Below, piece after piece: positions 8,283 to 16,948 of a stretch of DNA of 64,000 nt. Within the stretch, counting starts at the first letter, position 1. The number at the start of each line of letters is the position of its first letter. Under the pieces are notes generated by a model, which ran no database searches, was not told the DNA's origin, and saw only the letters and a program-made list of their open reading frames with translations. The position numbers and the translations under genes are program-made. Source of the stretch: Microbacterium amylolyticum (lineage in GTDB: Bacteria; Actinomycetota; Actinomycetes; Actinomycetales; Microbacteriaceae); assembly GCF_011046975.1 (NCBI RefSeq), contig NZ_CP049253.1, forward strand, positions 558,001-622,000, read 5' to 3'.

Positions 8283-10715
8283 ATGAGCACCGACGATCTC
8301 ATCGCCCAGCTGAGCCTGTTCGAGAAGGCAGCGCTCCTCAGCGGCGAGAACACCTGGCAGACACGAGCGATTCCGCGCCTTGGCATCGAGAGCATCTTTC
8401 TGTCTGACGGTCCGCACGGGGTGCGTAAACAGACCGGATCCGGCGATCACCTCGGTATTGCCGCTTCGCTGCCGGCCACCTGCTTCCCCACCGCGGCAAC
8501 CGTCGCAAACTCCTGGGATGCTTCTCTGGCGGAAGACATCGGAACGGCACTCGGTCGAGAGGCCTCTGAGCAGGGGGTGCACGTTCTTCTCGGCCCCGGG
8601 TTGAACATCAAGCGCAGTCCGCTCGGTGGCCGTTCCTTTGAATACTTCTCGGAAGATCCGGAAGTTGCGGGCGTCATGGCGGCGGCCTATGTTCGCGGGA
8701 TTCAGTCGCAGCATGTGGCCGCGACGCCCAAGCACTTCGCGGCCAACAGCCAGGAGCTCCGTCGCATGGCGAGCGACTCGATTCTCGATGAGCGCACGCT
8801 CCGCGAGATCTACCTTTCCGCGTTTGAAACGGTGGTCCGTGAGGCGAAGCCTTGGGCAATTATGTCGGCGTACAACCGCGTGTGCGGAGAGTACGCCCAT
8901 GAGAACCCCCACCTTCTGCAGGACGTTTTGCGAGACGAATGGGGCTTTGATGGCGCCGTCATCAGCGATTGGGGTGGAAGCAACGATGCGGTGCGCGCGG
9001 TAGCCGCCGGCGGCACCCTCGAGATGCCGTCCCCCGGCTTTACCTCCGCGCGTGACATCGTGTCGGCAGTTGAACAGGGCGTTCTCGCCGAGAACGATCT
9101 CGATCAACGCGTCGCCGAGCTCCTCGACCTGATCACGCGCGTGACACAGCGGCCGTCACCCGGAGGCGTCGACCAGGCCTCCCATCACGCGCTCGCGCGT
9201 CGAGCCGCGTCCGAGAGCGCCGTCCTTCTTCGCAATCAGGATGGCATCCTTCCCCTGGCTGAGGGGACGGACGTGGCGTTCATCGGCGAGTTCGCCACTG
9301 TGCCGCGCTATCAGGGCGCGGGATCGTCACTCGTCAACGCAACGAACGTCACGAACCTCGTCGCCGCCGCCCGCAGCTCCTCGCTCTCCGTGAGCGCGTA
9401 TGCGCAGGGCTTTCGCCGTGACGGCACACCGGACGACGTACTTATCGCCGAGGCTGTTCGCGCGGCAGCCGTCGCCGAGGTCGCGATCGTGTGTCTCGGA
9501 CTGCCGGAGAACGCCGAGTCCGAGGGGCTCGACCGTGAAACGCTGTCGATTCCCGGAAACCAGATCGAGTTGCTTCGCGCGGTGTCGGCCGTCAATAACC
9601 GGGTCGTCGTCATCATCAGCGCCGGCGGGGCCGTCGAAATGCCCTGGGCAGACGGGACACCCGCGGTGATTCACGCCTATCTCGGCGGACAGGCCGGCGC
9701 CGAGGGCCTCGTTGACGTTCTTACCGGGACCGTAACGCCGTCGGGCAAGCTCGCAGAGACCCTTCCTCGTACGCTCGGCGATACGCCGACGGCCCGCGAT
9801 TTCCCCGCGACGGGACCTGCGGCTGAGTACCGAGAGGGGCCTTTCGTTGGGTATCGCTATTACGAAACGGCTGACATCGACGTCGCCTTCGAATTCGGCT
9901 TCGGCCTCAGCTACACGACGTTTTCCTACCGAGACATCAGCGTGTCGGAGTCCGAAGTGACGTTCAGCATCGAGAACACAGGAACCTTTACTGGCGCCGA
10001 AATCGCTCAGGTGTACGTCGCTCGACATGGCGACAGCAGCGTCGTGCGCCCCGTCAGCGAGCTGCGCGGTTTCGCAAAGGTGCGGCTCGAGCCCGGCGAG
10101 GCGCGAACGCTCTCGATCCCCCTGGGCGAGCGCGCCTTCCGCTTTTACGACGTCGAGACCCAGACGTGGCAGGTGGAGGCCGGCACGTATGAGATCCGCG
10201 TCGGAGCAAGCGTTCGAGACATCCGCTTGGCGGCAGCCATGGAGATCGCGGGAACCGTGCCGGCCGGTGTTCTCCGCACAGAGCTCTCGCCCTATCTGAC
10301 GGCCGATATTGCACACATCGACAACCGTGCTTTCTCGGCGCTGCTGGGACGCGAGCACGGCTCGAGCGTCGACGGCGGCGCCATCCTCGCCAATGACCCC
10401 GTGCTCCGCCTCGAACACTCAGACAGTCCCGTGGGCCGGCTGATCTTTCGTCTGCTGGATGGCCGGCGCCGTGCTGCCGCCCGCAAAGGCACGGCAGATC
10501 TGAACATGCTGTTCCTTCTGAATATGCCATTCCGCGCGATCGGGAAGATGTCGGGCGGCCGCGCCACCGACGACCTCGTCGAGGGCGTCCTCCGACTCGC
10601 CAACGGAAAGACGATCCGCGGCCTCTGGCACATCATGCGGGCCTATGCCCGTGGCCGGCGCGCCGAGAAACAGTCACAACGCATTTTTGCGAATAAGAGT
10701 GGAGGCCGCGCATGA
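8283..10715 (+). CDS. GH3 beta-glucosidase-type enzyme, standard domain order, with basic C-terminal extension
   Basis: An 810-aa cytoplasmic-type glycosidase with no signal peptide or membrane segment. The GH3 catalytic domain comes first (SDGPHGVRKQ near 39; GRSFEYFSEDP near 117; nucleophile Asp229 in GAVISDWGGSND). The GH3 C-terminal domain (ESAVLLRNQDGILPL) and a fibronectin-III-like domain (after FGFGLSYTTFSY) follow. About 125 further residues are rich in Arg and Ala and have no domain I recognise. The ATG at 8283 follows AGAAGG; the in-frame extension to 8040 overlaps the upstream GH3 gene and is unlikely. Its stop overlaps the next start by 4 nt (ATGA), so it is coupled to the GtrA-like gene. 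Substrate is unknown; beta-glucosides are the default guess. Confidence 0.88.
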   Translation: MSTDDLIAQLSLFEKAALLSGENTWQTRAIPRLGIESIFLSDGPHGVRKQTGSGDHLGIAASLPATCFPTAATVANSWDASLAEDIGTALGREASEQGVHVLLGPGLNIKRSPLGGRSFEYFSEDPEVAGVMAAAYVRGIQSQHVAATPKHFAANSQELRRMASDSILDERTLREIYLSAFETVVREAKPWAIMSAYNRVCGEYAHENPHLLQDVLRDEWGFDGAVISDWGGSNDAVRAVAAGGTLEMPSPGFTSARDIVSAVEQGVLAENDLDQRVAELLDLITRVTQRPSPGGVDQASHHALARRAASESAVLLRNQDGILPLAEGTDVAFIGEFATVPRYQGAGSSLVNATNVTNLVAAARSSSLSVSAYAQGFRRDGTPDDVLIAEAVRAAAVAEVAIVCLGLPENAESEGLDRETLSIPGNQIELLRAVSAVNNRVVVIISAGGAVEMPWADGTPAVIHAYLGGQAGAEGLVDVLTGTVTPSGKLAETLPRTLGDTPTARDFPATGPAAEYREGPFVGYRYYETADIDVAFEFGFGLSYTTFSYRDISVSESEVTFSIENTGTFTGAEIAQVYVARHGDSSVVRPVSELRGFAKVRLEPGEARTLSIPLGERAFRFYDVETQTWQVEAGTYEIRVGASVRDIRLAAAMEIAGTVPAGVLRTELSPYLTADIAHIDNRAFSALLGREHGSSVDGGAILANDPVLRLEHSDSPVGRLIFRLLDGRRRAAARKGTADLNMLFLLNMPFRAIGKMSGGRATDDLVEGVLRLANGKTIRGLWHIMRAYARGRRAEKQSQRIFANKSGGRA

Positions 10716-11362
10716 TCGCGCGCATCACGTCCTGGTGGGGTTCGTACCAGGAGAAACACCCCGAACTGTCGAAGTTCTTGATGTTCTTCATCCTGTCGAA
10801 CGGTGTGACGATTCTGCAGCTGTCCTTGATGCCGGTGTTCCGGTGGGGATTCGAGGCGTGGACGAGGCTGACGGATGTTTCCTTCCAAGTTTTGCCCGTC
10901 GGTGCCAACGTCGATGGCAGCCAGTACTACATGTTCGACTACGCAGCTGGCCCTATCGCTGGTGACGGCACGGGTGGTGGGCTCGCGTACTTCCTCTCCG
11001 TGCAGATCACTCTCCTGATCGCGCAGACGCTCAACTTCTTCGCGCAGCGCAACATCGCCTTCAAATCGAACACAAACGCCTGGGTCGCGGCAGGATGGTA
11101 CGCGCTGGCATACGTCATCATTACGTTCATTGCTGCAGCGGCACAGGGCTTCTACAAGGCACCGATCTACGAGCTCCTGATCACAACATTCGGATGGGGG
11201 TCCGCGGGCGAAACGGCAGCCGACGTGATCACCATGATCATCAACGCCGCCATCTCGTTCTGGGTTTTCTACCCGATCTTTCGCGTCATTTTCCGCCAGG
11301 TTCCCGAACAGACGCAGGAATCCGGAAAAACAGACGACGTGTCGACCACCACCCAGCCGTAA
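10712..11362 (+). CDS. GtrA-like four-helix membrane protein
   Basis: A 216-aa protein with four predicted membrane helices (about residues 23-44, 88-110, 120-144 and 170-196). The motif NFFAQRNIAF after helix 2 resembles the N-R-x-x-x-F motif of GtrA proteins, which are thought to move lipid-linked sugars across the membrane or help glycosyltransferases do so. A long loop between helices 1 and 2 contains Gly- and Asp-rich sequence. The tail after residue 200 is polar. The start ATG overlaps the GH3 stop, and a GT2 glycosyltransferase starts 21 nt downstream, a pairing typical of GtrA genes. Assignment is by topology and context; sequence similarity is moderate. Confidence 0.68.
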   Translation: MIARITSWWGSYQEKHPELSKFLMFFILSNGVTILQLSLMPVFRWGFEAWTRLTDVSFQVLPVGANVDGSQYYMFDYAAGPIAGDGTGGGLAYFLSVQITLLIAQTLNFFAQRNIAFKSNTNAWVAAGWYALAYVIITFIAAAAQGFYKAPIYELLITTFGWGSAGETAADVITMIINAAISFWVFYPIFRVIFRQVPEQTQESGKTDDVSTTTQP

Positions 11363-11383
11363 TCTCGGCAAGAATCAGGTCTC

Positions 11384-12397
11384 GTGAACCCTCTGCTCTC
11401 GATCGTCGTGCCCGCGTACAACGCGGCCGACTATCTGGACCGTTCGCTCGGCCCGCTCGCCCGTTTCGGGACGCGCATCGAGGTCATCGTCGTTGACGAC
11501 GGCTCTGTCGATAACACCCGAGCGATCGCAACGGCTTATGCAGAACGCCACCCCGCGGTCTTTCAGGTTGTCCACCAGCACAACCGCGGCCATGGCGGCG
11601 CCATCATGGCGGGTCTCGCCAAGGCGCGCGGGCTCTACCTCAAGGTGCTCGACGCGGACGACTGGCTGAACCCGGCTGCTCTGGCCACCCTGCTCACGAC
11701 GATTGATCGTCTCGAGGCAACGAACGGCGTTGACGCGATCATCACGAACTATGTGCATGAACGCGTCAACAGGAGGCGCAAGTACACGCGATATACCTCG
11801 CTGATGCCCGCCGGTCGCGCGTTTGGGTGGGATGAGGTGGCGCGATTCGGCCGCCGGCAGTACCTCATGATGCATGCGCTTGTGTACCGCACCGAGCTCA
11901 TTCGCGCCTCCGGGATGTCCCTTCCGGAACACACGTTCTACGTCGACAACCTCTTCGTCGTCACGCCGCTGTCTCACACAAAGCGGCTGTACTACCTGGA
12001 TATCGACCTCTACCGTTACTTCATCGGCAGGGCGGATCAGTCGGTCAATGACTCCGTCATGGTGTCGCGGGCCGACCAACAGCTTCGCGTCAACCGACTC
12101 GTGATCGCCGAGCTCCCCCATCCCGCCGATGTCCCCGCCGGTCTCTATCGGTATCTTCTGCACCACGTTGAGGTGCTGTGCGGCATCACATCGGCAATTC
12201 TCGTTCGTGCGGGCACCCGTGCGCACCTCGCTGAAAGACGAGCGTTCTGGGCGGATATCAAACGCGAAACCCCCTGGGTCTACTCACGTTTGCGCCGCGG
12301 TGTCATTGGCACAAGCGCGAATCTGCCCGGGCCTGTCGGTCGGCAGATGACGACCCTCACGTACCACGTTGCCCGACGCGTCGTCGGGTTCAGCTGA
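11384..12397 (+). CDS. Family 2 glycosyltransferase
   Basis: A 337-aa cytoplasmic glycosyltransferase. The GT-A fold is shown by LLSIVVPAYNAADYL at the N-terminus, VVDDGSVDNT (about residues 41-50), the HNRGHGGAIMAGL stretch and the metal-binding DADDW (about 91-95). The C-terminal part (YRYFIGRADQSVN and beyond) probably selects the acceptor. No membrane helices are evident, unlike polyprenol-phosphate transferases of this class. It starts at GTG 11384. With the GtrA-like protein just upstream it could attach or supply a sugar for a cell-surface polymer. Donor and acceptor cannot be read from the sequence. Confidence 0.85.
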   Translation: MNPLLSIVVPAYNAADYLDRSLGPLARFGTRIEVIVVDDGSVDNTRAIATAYAERHPAVFQVVHQHNRGHGGAIMAGLAKARGLYLKVLDADDWLNPAALATLLTTIDRLEATNGVDAIITNYVHERVNRRRKYTRYTSLMPAGRAFGWDEVARFGRRQYLMMHALVYRTELIRASGMSLPEHTFYVDNLFVVTPLSHTKRLYYLDIDLYRYFIGRADQSVNDSVMVSRADQQLRVNRLVIAELPHPADVPAGLYRYLLHHVEVLCGITSAILVRAGTRAHLAERRAFWADIKRETPWVYSRLRRGVIGTSANLPGPVGRQMTTLTYHVARRVVGFS

Positions 12398-12460
12398 AAG
12401 CGGCCGCCTCTCATCTCTGCTGACTACCGTTAACCGCATGGGCACGACGAAGGGGCAGAT

Positions 12461-13174
12461 GTGATTCGCATCGGTGTCGTCGAGGACGATGCGATCAGTC
12501 GCGATGTCGTGGTCACTCATCTTGCGCATTATCAGGCGGATCGTGGCGAGACGTTCGATATCGCAGTCTTTGAAGACGGAGCGGACCTACTCGCCGAGTA
12601 CCGTTCAAACTTCGATGTTCTTCTTCTCGATATCGAAATGGAACGCGTCTCGGGGATGACAACGGCGCGGCGCGTGCGAGAGGTTGACGGTGACGTTGCC
12701 ATTGTCTTCATCACCAACTCGCCGCAGTACGCCATCAGTGGCTACGAGGTCCAGGCGCTCAGCTATCTCCTCAAGCCTGTTGGCTACGGCGCTTTCGCGC
12801 AGGAACTCGACCGCGTGATGGCTCAGATGAAGAAGCGGGAACGGCGCACCCTTCTCTTTCAAGCAGATGGCGTGCACCACCGCATCGATGTTGACAGCAT
12901 CCGCTATCTCGAGAGCGCGGGTCACCGCGTCCTCATTCACACGCTGACCGACACCCATTCCGTTGTCTCCTCGCTCAAGGCGATGGAGGCGGAACTGGAC
13001 CCTGCGAGCTTCCAGCGGTGCAACAGCGGCTATCTCGTTAACCTCCGGCATGTGACCGCCGTTGATCAGTCCGTCTGCCACGTTCGCGGTGGGACACAGC
13101 TACAGATCAGCCGGCCGAAGCGGAAGGTGTTCCTGGCGGCACTCGCCGAGCATATCGGCGCACTCGGGTCGTGA
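12461..13174 (+). CDS. LytTR-family response regulator
   Basis: A 237-aa two-component regulator. The N-terminal receiver domain has the acidic pair in VVEDDAIS, the phospho-acceptor Asp57 in LLLDIEM, and the conserved Lys in YLLKP near 109. The C-terminal LytTR DNA-binding domain spans about 128-230, with YLESAGHRVLIHT, the FQRCNSGYLVNLRHV segment and the final basic strand. The GTG start at 12461 follows AAGGGG by 6 nt. It overlaps the kinase gene by 4 nt and follows the glycosyltransferase by 63 nt on the same strand, so it may control the surface-glycan genes. LytTR regulators usually bind direct repeats; no clear pair was found. Confidence 0.92.
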   Translation: MIRIGVVEDDAISRDVVVTHLAHYQADRGETFDIAVFEDGADLLAEYRSNFDVLLLDIEMERVSGMTTARRVREVDGDVAIVFITNSPQYAISGYEVQALSYLLKPVGYGAFAQELDRVMAQMKKRERRTLLFQADGVHHRIDVDSIRYLESAGHRVLIHTLTDTHSVVSSLKAMEAELDPASFQRCNSGYLVNLRHVTAVDQSVCHVRGGTQLQISRPKRKVFLAALAEHIGALGS

Positions 13175-14508
13175 ACGTGATCGACCAAACCCTCCCCGAC
13201 ATTCCTCGCGTCGTCACGGGACTCGCAGAAGCCGGCGCGTGTCTTGTTTATCTCCTCATCCTGCGGCGCCGGATGGCCCCGCTTGCCTTCGCCGCTATCG
13301 CTGTCGTTGGCACGCTCGCACTCATTGCGACACAGGCAGCCGCGGATCTTTTGCCGCTGCCGCTCTGGACCTTGGGAATGCTCGCGGCCGTGCTCGCGAT
13401 GTACACCTTTCTCCGGGTCTGCCTCGACAGCACGCGCCTTGCAACGGTGTATCTCACAGCGCGAGCATTTGTGCTGGCGGAGCTCGTGGCATCTCTTCAC
13501 TGGCAGCTGCACACTTTTTTCCTTCCCCACGGCGCGATCACCGGACCAGCGATTGTGCTCCTTATCGTGACGTTCACGGGCTGCTTCGTCCTCGCCTGGT
13601 TCGCCGAAGCACGACATCTGCCCCGCGGTGGTGAGGTCGACGCCGGATGGCGCGAGACGGTCGCGGCCGTCGCCATCGCCAGCGCCACGTTCGGGATTTC
13701 GAACCTGAGCTTCACGGGGGCGAATACCCCGTTCTCCGGTCGTATCGGACACGAAATCTTCTACATTCGTACGCTCGTCGATCTCTGCGGGTACATCGCG
13801 TTGTATGCCCAGCAGGAGTGGCGACGGGAAGTGCGTGCACGCGCGGAATCGCAGGCAATGCAGTCGCTGCTGCGCAGTCAGCATGACCAGTACCGCACAA
13901 CCAAGCGCGCGATCGATGAAGTCAGCCGCAAACATCACGACATGAAGCATGTCGTCCAGGCCATCCGAGCTGAAGAGGATCCCACGATTCGCGCGCGGCT
14001 TGTCGATGAACTTGAGCAGTCGATCGCCGACTACGGCACGCGTTTTCGCACCGGTAATGCAGTGCTCGACACCGTTTTACAGGCCAAAGCGATGACAGCG
14101 CGCGATGAGGGGATCGAGATCACCTGCGTTGCAGACGGCGCCCTGCTGGATATGCTCACGCCTCTTGATCTGGTGACTGTCACGGGAAATGCCCTCGACA
14201 ACGCCATTGAAGCGGCGACGCGGACGGAAAACGACGGCACCCGCTCCGTTCGCGTTGCGCTCTTCGCACAAGATGCCTTCGTGATGCTCCGCATCGACAA
14301 CACCTACGACGGTGTTCTTCTACGCGAGGGCGACATGCCCCGCTCGCGAAAACCGGATGCGGACGACCACGGTTTCGGACTGCGAAGCATTGAGCAGACC
14401 GTCGCGACGTATGGCGGTTCGATGTCTATTAACGCCGACGAACGATGGTTCTCGCTCCGGCTCCTCTTCCCGCGGCCGCAGAAATCAGGCGATTCCGCGA
14501 GCCGTTAG
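13171..14508 (+). CDS. AgrC-like sensor histidine kinase (GHKL ATPase)
   Basis: A 445-aa kinase, partner of the LytTR regulator whose stop its GTG start overlaps. The first 210 residues hold about six membrane helices with short loops, so it probably senses a ligand within or close to the membrane. A coiled-coil-like region leads to the phosphoacceptor motif KHHDMKH (His256 is the best candidate). The ATPase domain has the N-box GNALDNAIEA and the G-box HGFGLRSIEQTVATYGG. This layout matches the AgrC/NatK group, whose members often sense peptides. Its last 24 nt overlap the 3' end of the convergent bioN gene. Confidence 0.9.
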   Translation: MNVIDQTLPDIPRVVTGLAEAGACLVYLLILRRRMAPLAFAAIAVVGTLALIATQAAADLLPLPLWTLGMLAAVLAMYTFLRVCLDSTRLATVYLTARAFVLAELVASLHWQLHTFFLPHGAITGPAIVLLIVTFTGCFVLAWFAEARHLPRGGEVDAGWRETVAAVAIASATFGISNLSFTGANTPFSGRIGHEIFYIRTLVDLCGYIALYAQQEWRREVRARAESQAMQSLLRSQHDQYRTTKRAIDEVSRKHHDMKHVVQAIRAEEDPTIRARLVDELEQSIADYGTRFRTGNAVLDTVLQAKAMTARDEGIEITCVADGALLDMLTPLDLVTVTGNALDNAIEAATRTENDGTRSVRVALFAQDAFVMLRIDNTYDGVLLREGDMPRSRKPDADDHGFGLRSIEQTVATYGGSMSINADERWFSLRLLFPRPQKSGDSASR

Positions 14509-15078
14509 GGCGTCGGCCATATCGTCGGCGTGGCGCAACGACATCACGAGCAGAGTGACAATCGCTTTCGGTCCCAGCCGAACGCCTCGCGCCGTTTTCG
14601 CCTCCCGGATCCGCGCGGCGAAATCGCCGATCACCGGGATCGCGGCGATCGTCAGAGACAGCGTAAAGGCAACCCGCCAGGGATCGATACCGATGCGCCG
14701 AAGCGGTCGAAGAACACGCTGCAGGACATCGATCATCTCTCCCGTTGGTGTCGTCAGGGTCACGGCGGCAGCAAGGAGGACGATCGACGCGATACGAGCC
14801 GTGTTGATCCAGGAGGGCTCCCACCCGAGGAAGATCCCCTGAGTCACGGCGAGAAACAGCAGGATCCACTTCATGCGCCAGATCTGACGCGCCCACGTGA
14901 TCGGCCCGAAGCCGGCGAGAAAGAACAGTCCAAGCGTTGCTGCCAACCCCATTCCGGCGGTCAACGACGTGTGGGGAATCAGGGATGCGATGAGCGCAAG
15001 TAGCGCAAGCGCAGCGAGTTTGAAACCCGCCGGCGCACGATGGACGATGCTCGTTCCGGAACGGAAGAGCGCGATCAC
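14485..15078 (-). CDS. bioN: Energy-coupling factor T component (BioN-like)
   Basis: A 197-aa transmembrane protein of the ECF transporter T family, which links the substrate-binding S component to the ATPase. It has five or so hydrophobic segments and two cytoplasmic Ala-Arg-Gly motifs in the C-terminal half (REAKTARG and ADALTARG), the coupling helices that contact the ATPases. Its ATG overlaps the stop of the ATPase gene by 4 nt (15075-15078). The order bioY-bioM-bioN and the BioQ boxes upstream point to biotin uptake rather than another vitamin. Confidence 0.88.
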   Translation of the reverse strand: MIALFRSGTSIVHRAPAGFKLAALALLALIASLIPHTSLTAGMGLAATLGLFFLAGFGPITWARQIWRMKWILLFLAVTQGIFLGWEPSWINTARIASIVLLAAAVTLTTPTGEMIDVLQRVLRPLRRIGIDPWRVAFTLSLTIAAIPVIGDFAARIREAKTARGVRLGPKAIVTLLVMSLRHADDMADALTARGIA

Positions 15079-15755
15079 GCGAACTCCCGGCAGTATGCGT
15101 CAATGACAGTCGACGGCTCGCCCTGTTGCACAAGCCGGCCGTCTGCGAAGCGCAGCGCGACATCGCACCGGGCAGCGAGGTCAAGATCGTGCGTGACGAT
15201 CACGACCTGTTCCAGGTCCGTTCCTTCCAGCAGCAGATCAGCCATGCGACGAGCATTACCGCGATCGAGAAGGGTCGTCGGCTCATCTGCGACAAGAACA
15301 CGAGGTTTTCTGACGAGCACGGCCGCGAGCGCGAGAAGTTGTTTCTGCCCGCCCGAGAGACTGTACGCCGGCTGGTCTGCCCGCCCGTCGAGCCCAAAGT
15401 TCGCCAGCTCCTGGTGCGCCCGCGCCGACACCTCTGGGCGCGGGACACCGGCAGCCGTCAACGACAGCGCGATGTCCTCGGCGGGGGTAGGCATGAGGAT
15501 CTGGGCATCGGGGTTCGAGAACAGAAAGCCGACCGCTTCGCGTGCATGTTTCGGGCGTGAGCCCACGTCGATTCCTGCGACCTCGACCGTGCCGGAGGTG
15601 GGTTTTGCGAGGCCGTTGAGCGTTCGTGCGAACGTCGACTTACCTGAGCCGTTCGCGCCGATGATCGCAACGCGCGGCTGATCGAGCGTCGTCGTGATCC
15701 CGTGCAGAATGCGCACACCGTCACGGGCAACGTCGAGGCCCTCCGTGCGGATCAT
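15075..15755 (-). CDS. bioM: Energy-coupling factor ATPase (BioM-like)
   Basis: A 226-aa ABC ATPase. Walker A is GANGSGKST (about 33-41), the Q-loop region is FLFSNPDAQILMPT as in ECF ATPases, the signature is LSGGQKQLLALA, and Walker B is VLVADEPTTLLD. Only one ATPase gene is present, so it would work as a homodimer with BioN and BioY, as in the rhizobial and actinobacterial BioMNY systems. It overlaps both neighbours by 4 nt. Confidence 0.9.
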   Translation of the reverse strand: MIRTEGLDVARDGVRILHGITTTLDQPRVAIIGANGSGKSTFARTLNGLAKPTSGTVEVAGIDVGSRPKHAREAVGFLFSNPDAQILMPTPAEDIALSLTAAGVPRPEVSARAHQELANFGLDGRADQPAYSLSGGQKQLLALAAVLVRKPRVLVADEPTTLLDRGNARRMADLLLEGTDLEQVVIVTHDLDLAARCDVALRFADGRLVQQGEPSTVIDAYCREFA

Positions 15756-16363
15756 GCCGATGCGGAAGCGGTCGCTGTGTCCACCGTGCCGGCGCGGAAC
15801 GCTCGGGCTTTGGCCGGGAAGGCGGGCGGATACGCGCGGAAGAGCGCGAGCGTCAGAAGAGTGGCAAGAACGGCCTTGATGAGGTCACCGGGGACAAAGG
15901 CGAGCGCCTGGAGCGCCGTGAGGGAGAGGGGCTGGCCCGTCACAGCGGCGGCCACCGGGATGCCGAGCGCGTACATCACGAAGAGCCCGCCGACGACGGT
16001 GCCCAGGCCCACGCGCCACCAGGTGAGTCGGCCGGAGTGGGCGATCAGACCGACGACGATGGCTGCCGGGACGAACGCGATGAGGTATCCCGCACTCGGA
16101 CCGACGAACACGCCGAGACCGCCGCGCCCTCCCGACAGCACGGGCAGGCCGATGGCGACAAGGAGGAGGAAGACGAGAACTGCCGCTCCCCCACGCTTCC
16201 ACCCGAGAATGGCACCAGCAAGCATGATCCCCAGCGTCTGCGCCGTGATCGGAACGAGCCCGGGCACGGGGATGGGTCCCATCAGGCCGAGCACCACAAT
16301 GATGGCGGCGAAAACAGCCACGCGCGCGATGTCGCGCGCCTCCCAACGGTCGCTGATGGTCAT
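15752..16363 (-). CDS. bioY: Biotin transporter BioY (ECF S component)
   Basis: A 203-aa membrane protein with six predicted helices, the biotin-binding subunit of the transporter. Family features are ARVAVFAAIIVVLGL near the N-terminus, the loop with GGRGGLGVFVGPSAGYLIAF in the middle and the small-residue-rich C-terminal helices. The start ATG 16363 follows AGGAAGGA at a good spacing. An upstream ATG at 16390 lies inside the operator and is rejected. It heads the bioY-bioM-bioN operon, divergent from the BioQ-type regulator. Confidence 0.93.
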   Translation of the reverse strand: MTISDRWEARDIARVAVFAAIIVVLGLMGPIPVPGLVPITAQTLGIMLAGAILGWKRGGAAVLVFLLLVAIGLPVLSGGRGGLGVFVGPSAGYLIAFVPAAIVVGLIAHSGRLTWWRVGLGTVVGGLFVMYALGIPVAAAVTGQPLSLTALQALAFVPGDLIKAVLATLLTLALFRAYPPAFPAKARAFRAGTVDTATASASA

Positions 16364-16376
16364 CAGAGTTCCTTCC

Positions 16377-16403
16377 TGAACACTGTTCATTGAACGTCGT
16401 TCA
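16377..16403. promoter_or_regulatory. Two tandem BioQ-type operator boxes
   Basis: Two perfect inverted repeats of the form TGAAC-N3-GTTCA lie at 16377-16389 (spacer ACT) and 16391-16403 (spacer GTC), separated by a single T. Repeats of the form TGAAC-N3-GTTAC are described for the TetR-type biotin repressor BioQ in Corynebacterium and Mycobacterium. The boxes fill the gap between bioY and the divergent regulator and cover both likely transcription starts. Confidence 0.85.
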
Positions 16404-16410
16404 GTATAGT
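16404..16410. promoter_or_regulatory. Overlapping divergent -10 boxes
   Basis: TATACT on the minus strand (16409-16404) suits bioY and TATAGT on the plus strand (16405-16410) suits the regulator. They share bases, so one bound repressor would block both promoters. The plus-strand box puts transcription start next to ATG 16418. Neither -35 box is strong. Confidence 0.55.
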
Positions 16411-16417
16411 CATGGAT

Positions 16418-16948
16418 ATGCGCGGAGCCGGACATGACCTCGAGAGCATCATCGATCAGGCGATCGCCCTTCTCGATGACATCGGCCTTCCCGACCTCTC
16501 GATGCGCCGCCTCGCGGGAGCGCTCGGCGTCGCCCCCAGCGCCCTGTACTGGCACGTCGCGAATAAACAAACCCTGCTTGCCGCCCTTGCCGACCGAATC
16601 GTTGCGGAGGCCGCGCCAGCCGACGGCGTCGACACCACCGCGCTCGCGCTACGTGACGCGATTCTCGCCCACCGCGACGCGGCAGAAGTCGTCACGAGTT
16701 CCGCCGCGCTGGGGCTGAGCTCCGGCGCGATTCGCGAGCGATTTCACGCGGCGTATACACGTGCAGGATCCTCCGACCCGGCGCGCGCCGCAGCCGTGGC
16801 CGAGCAATTCCTCCTCGGGCACACCTCGCTCGTCCAGCAGCGCATCCAGGCCGCGACAATCGGCGCCTACGACGCGAATCCTCGCGACGTAGACACGAGC
16901 ACACGTGCCGAGTTTGCCGACGGGATCGCGGCGCTCAGCATGCTATGA
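16418..16948 (+). CDS. bioQ: TetR-family repressor, probable BioQ biotin regulator
   Basis: A 176-aa TetR-type regulator. The N-terminal helix-turn-helix reads LPDLSMRRLAGALGVAPSALYWHVANKQTLL; the C-terminal ligand domain is poorly conserved, as usual. It is divergent from bioYMN across two BioQ-type boxes, which is the main reason for the name. ATG 16418 is chosen because the -10 box ends 7 nt upstream, giving a leaderless start; ATG 16412 in the same frame is the alternative. BioQ does not bind biotin itself in known systems but responds through BPL or biotinyl-AMP-linked signals in ways not fully settled. The 3' end overlaps the convergent GntR gene by 6 nt. Confidence 0.85.
   Translation: MRGAGHDLESIIDQAIALLDDIGLPDLSMRRLAGALGVAPSALYWHVANKQTLLAALADRIVAEAAPADGVDTTALALRDAILAHRDAAEVVTSSAALGLSSGAIRERFHAAYTRAGSSDPARAAAVAEQFLLGHTSLVQQRIQAATIGAYDANPRDVDTSTRAEFADGIAALSML

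Noticed and set aside
12426..12434. ACCGTTAAC resembling a LytTR-protein half-site upstream of the response regulator
   Set aside because: LytTR proteins need a direct repeat at about one helical turn; no second copy was found and the last base does not fit the consensus.
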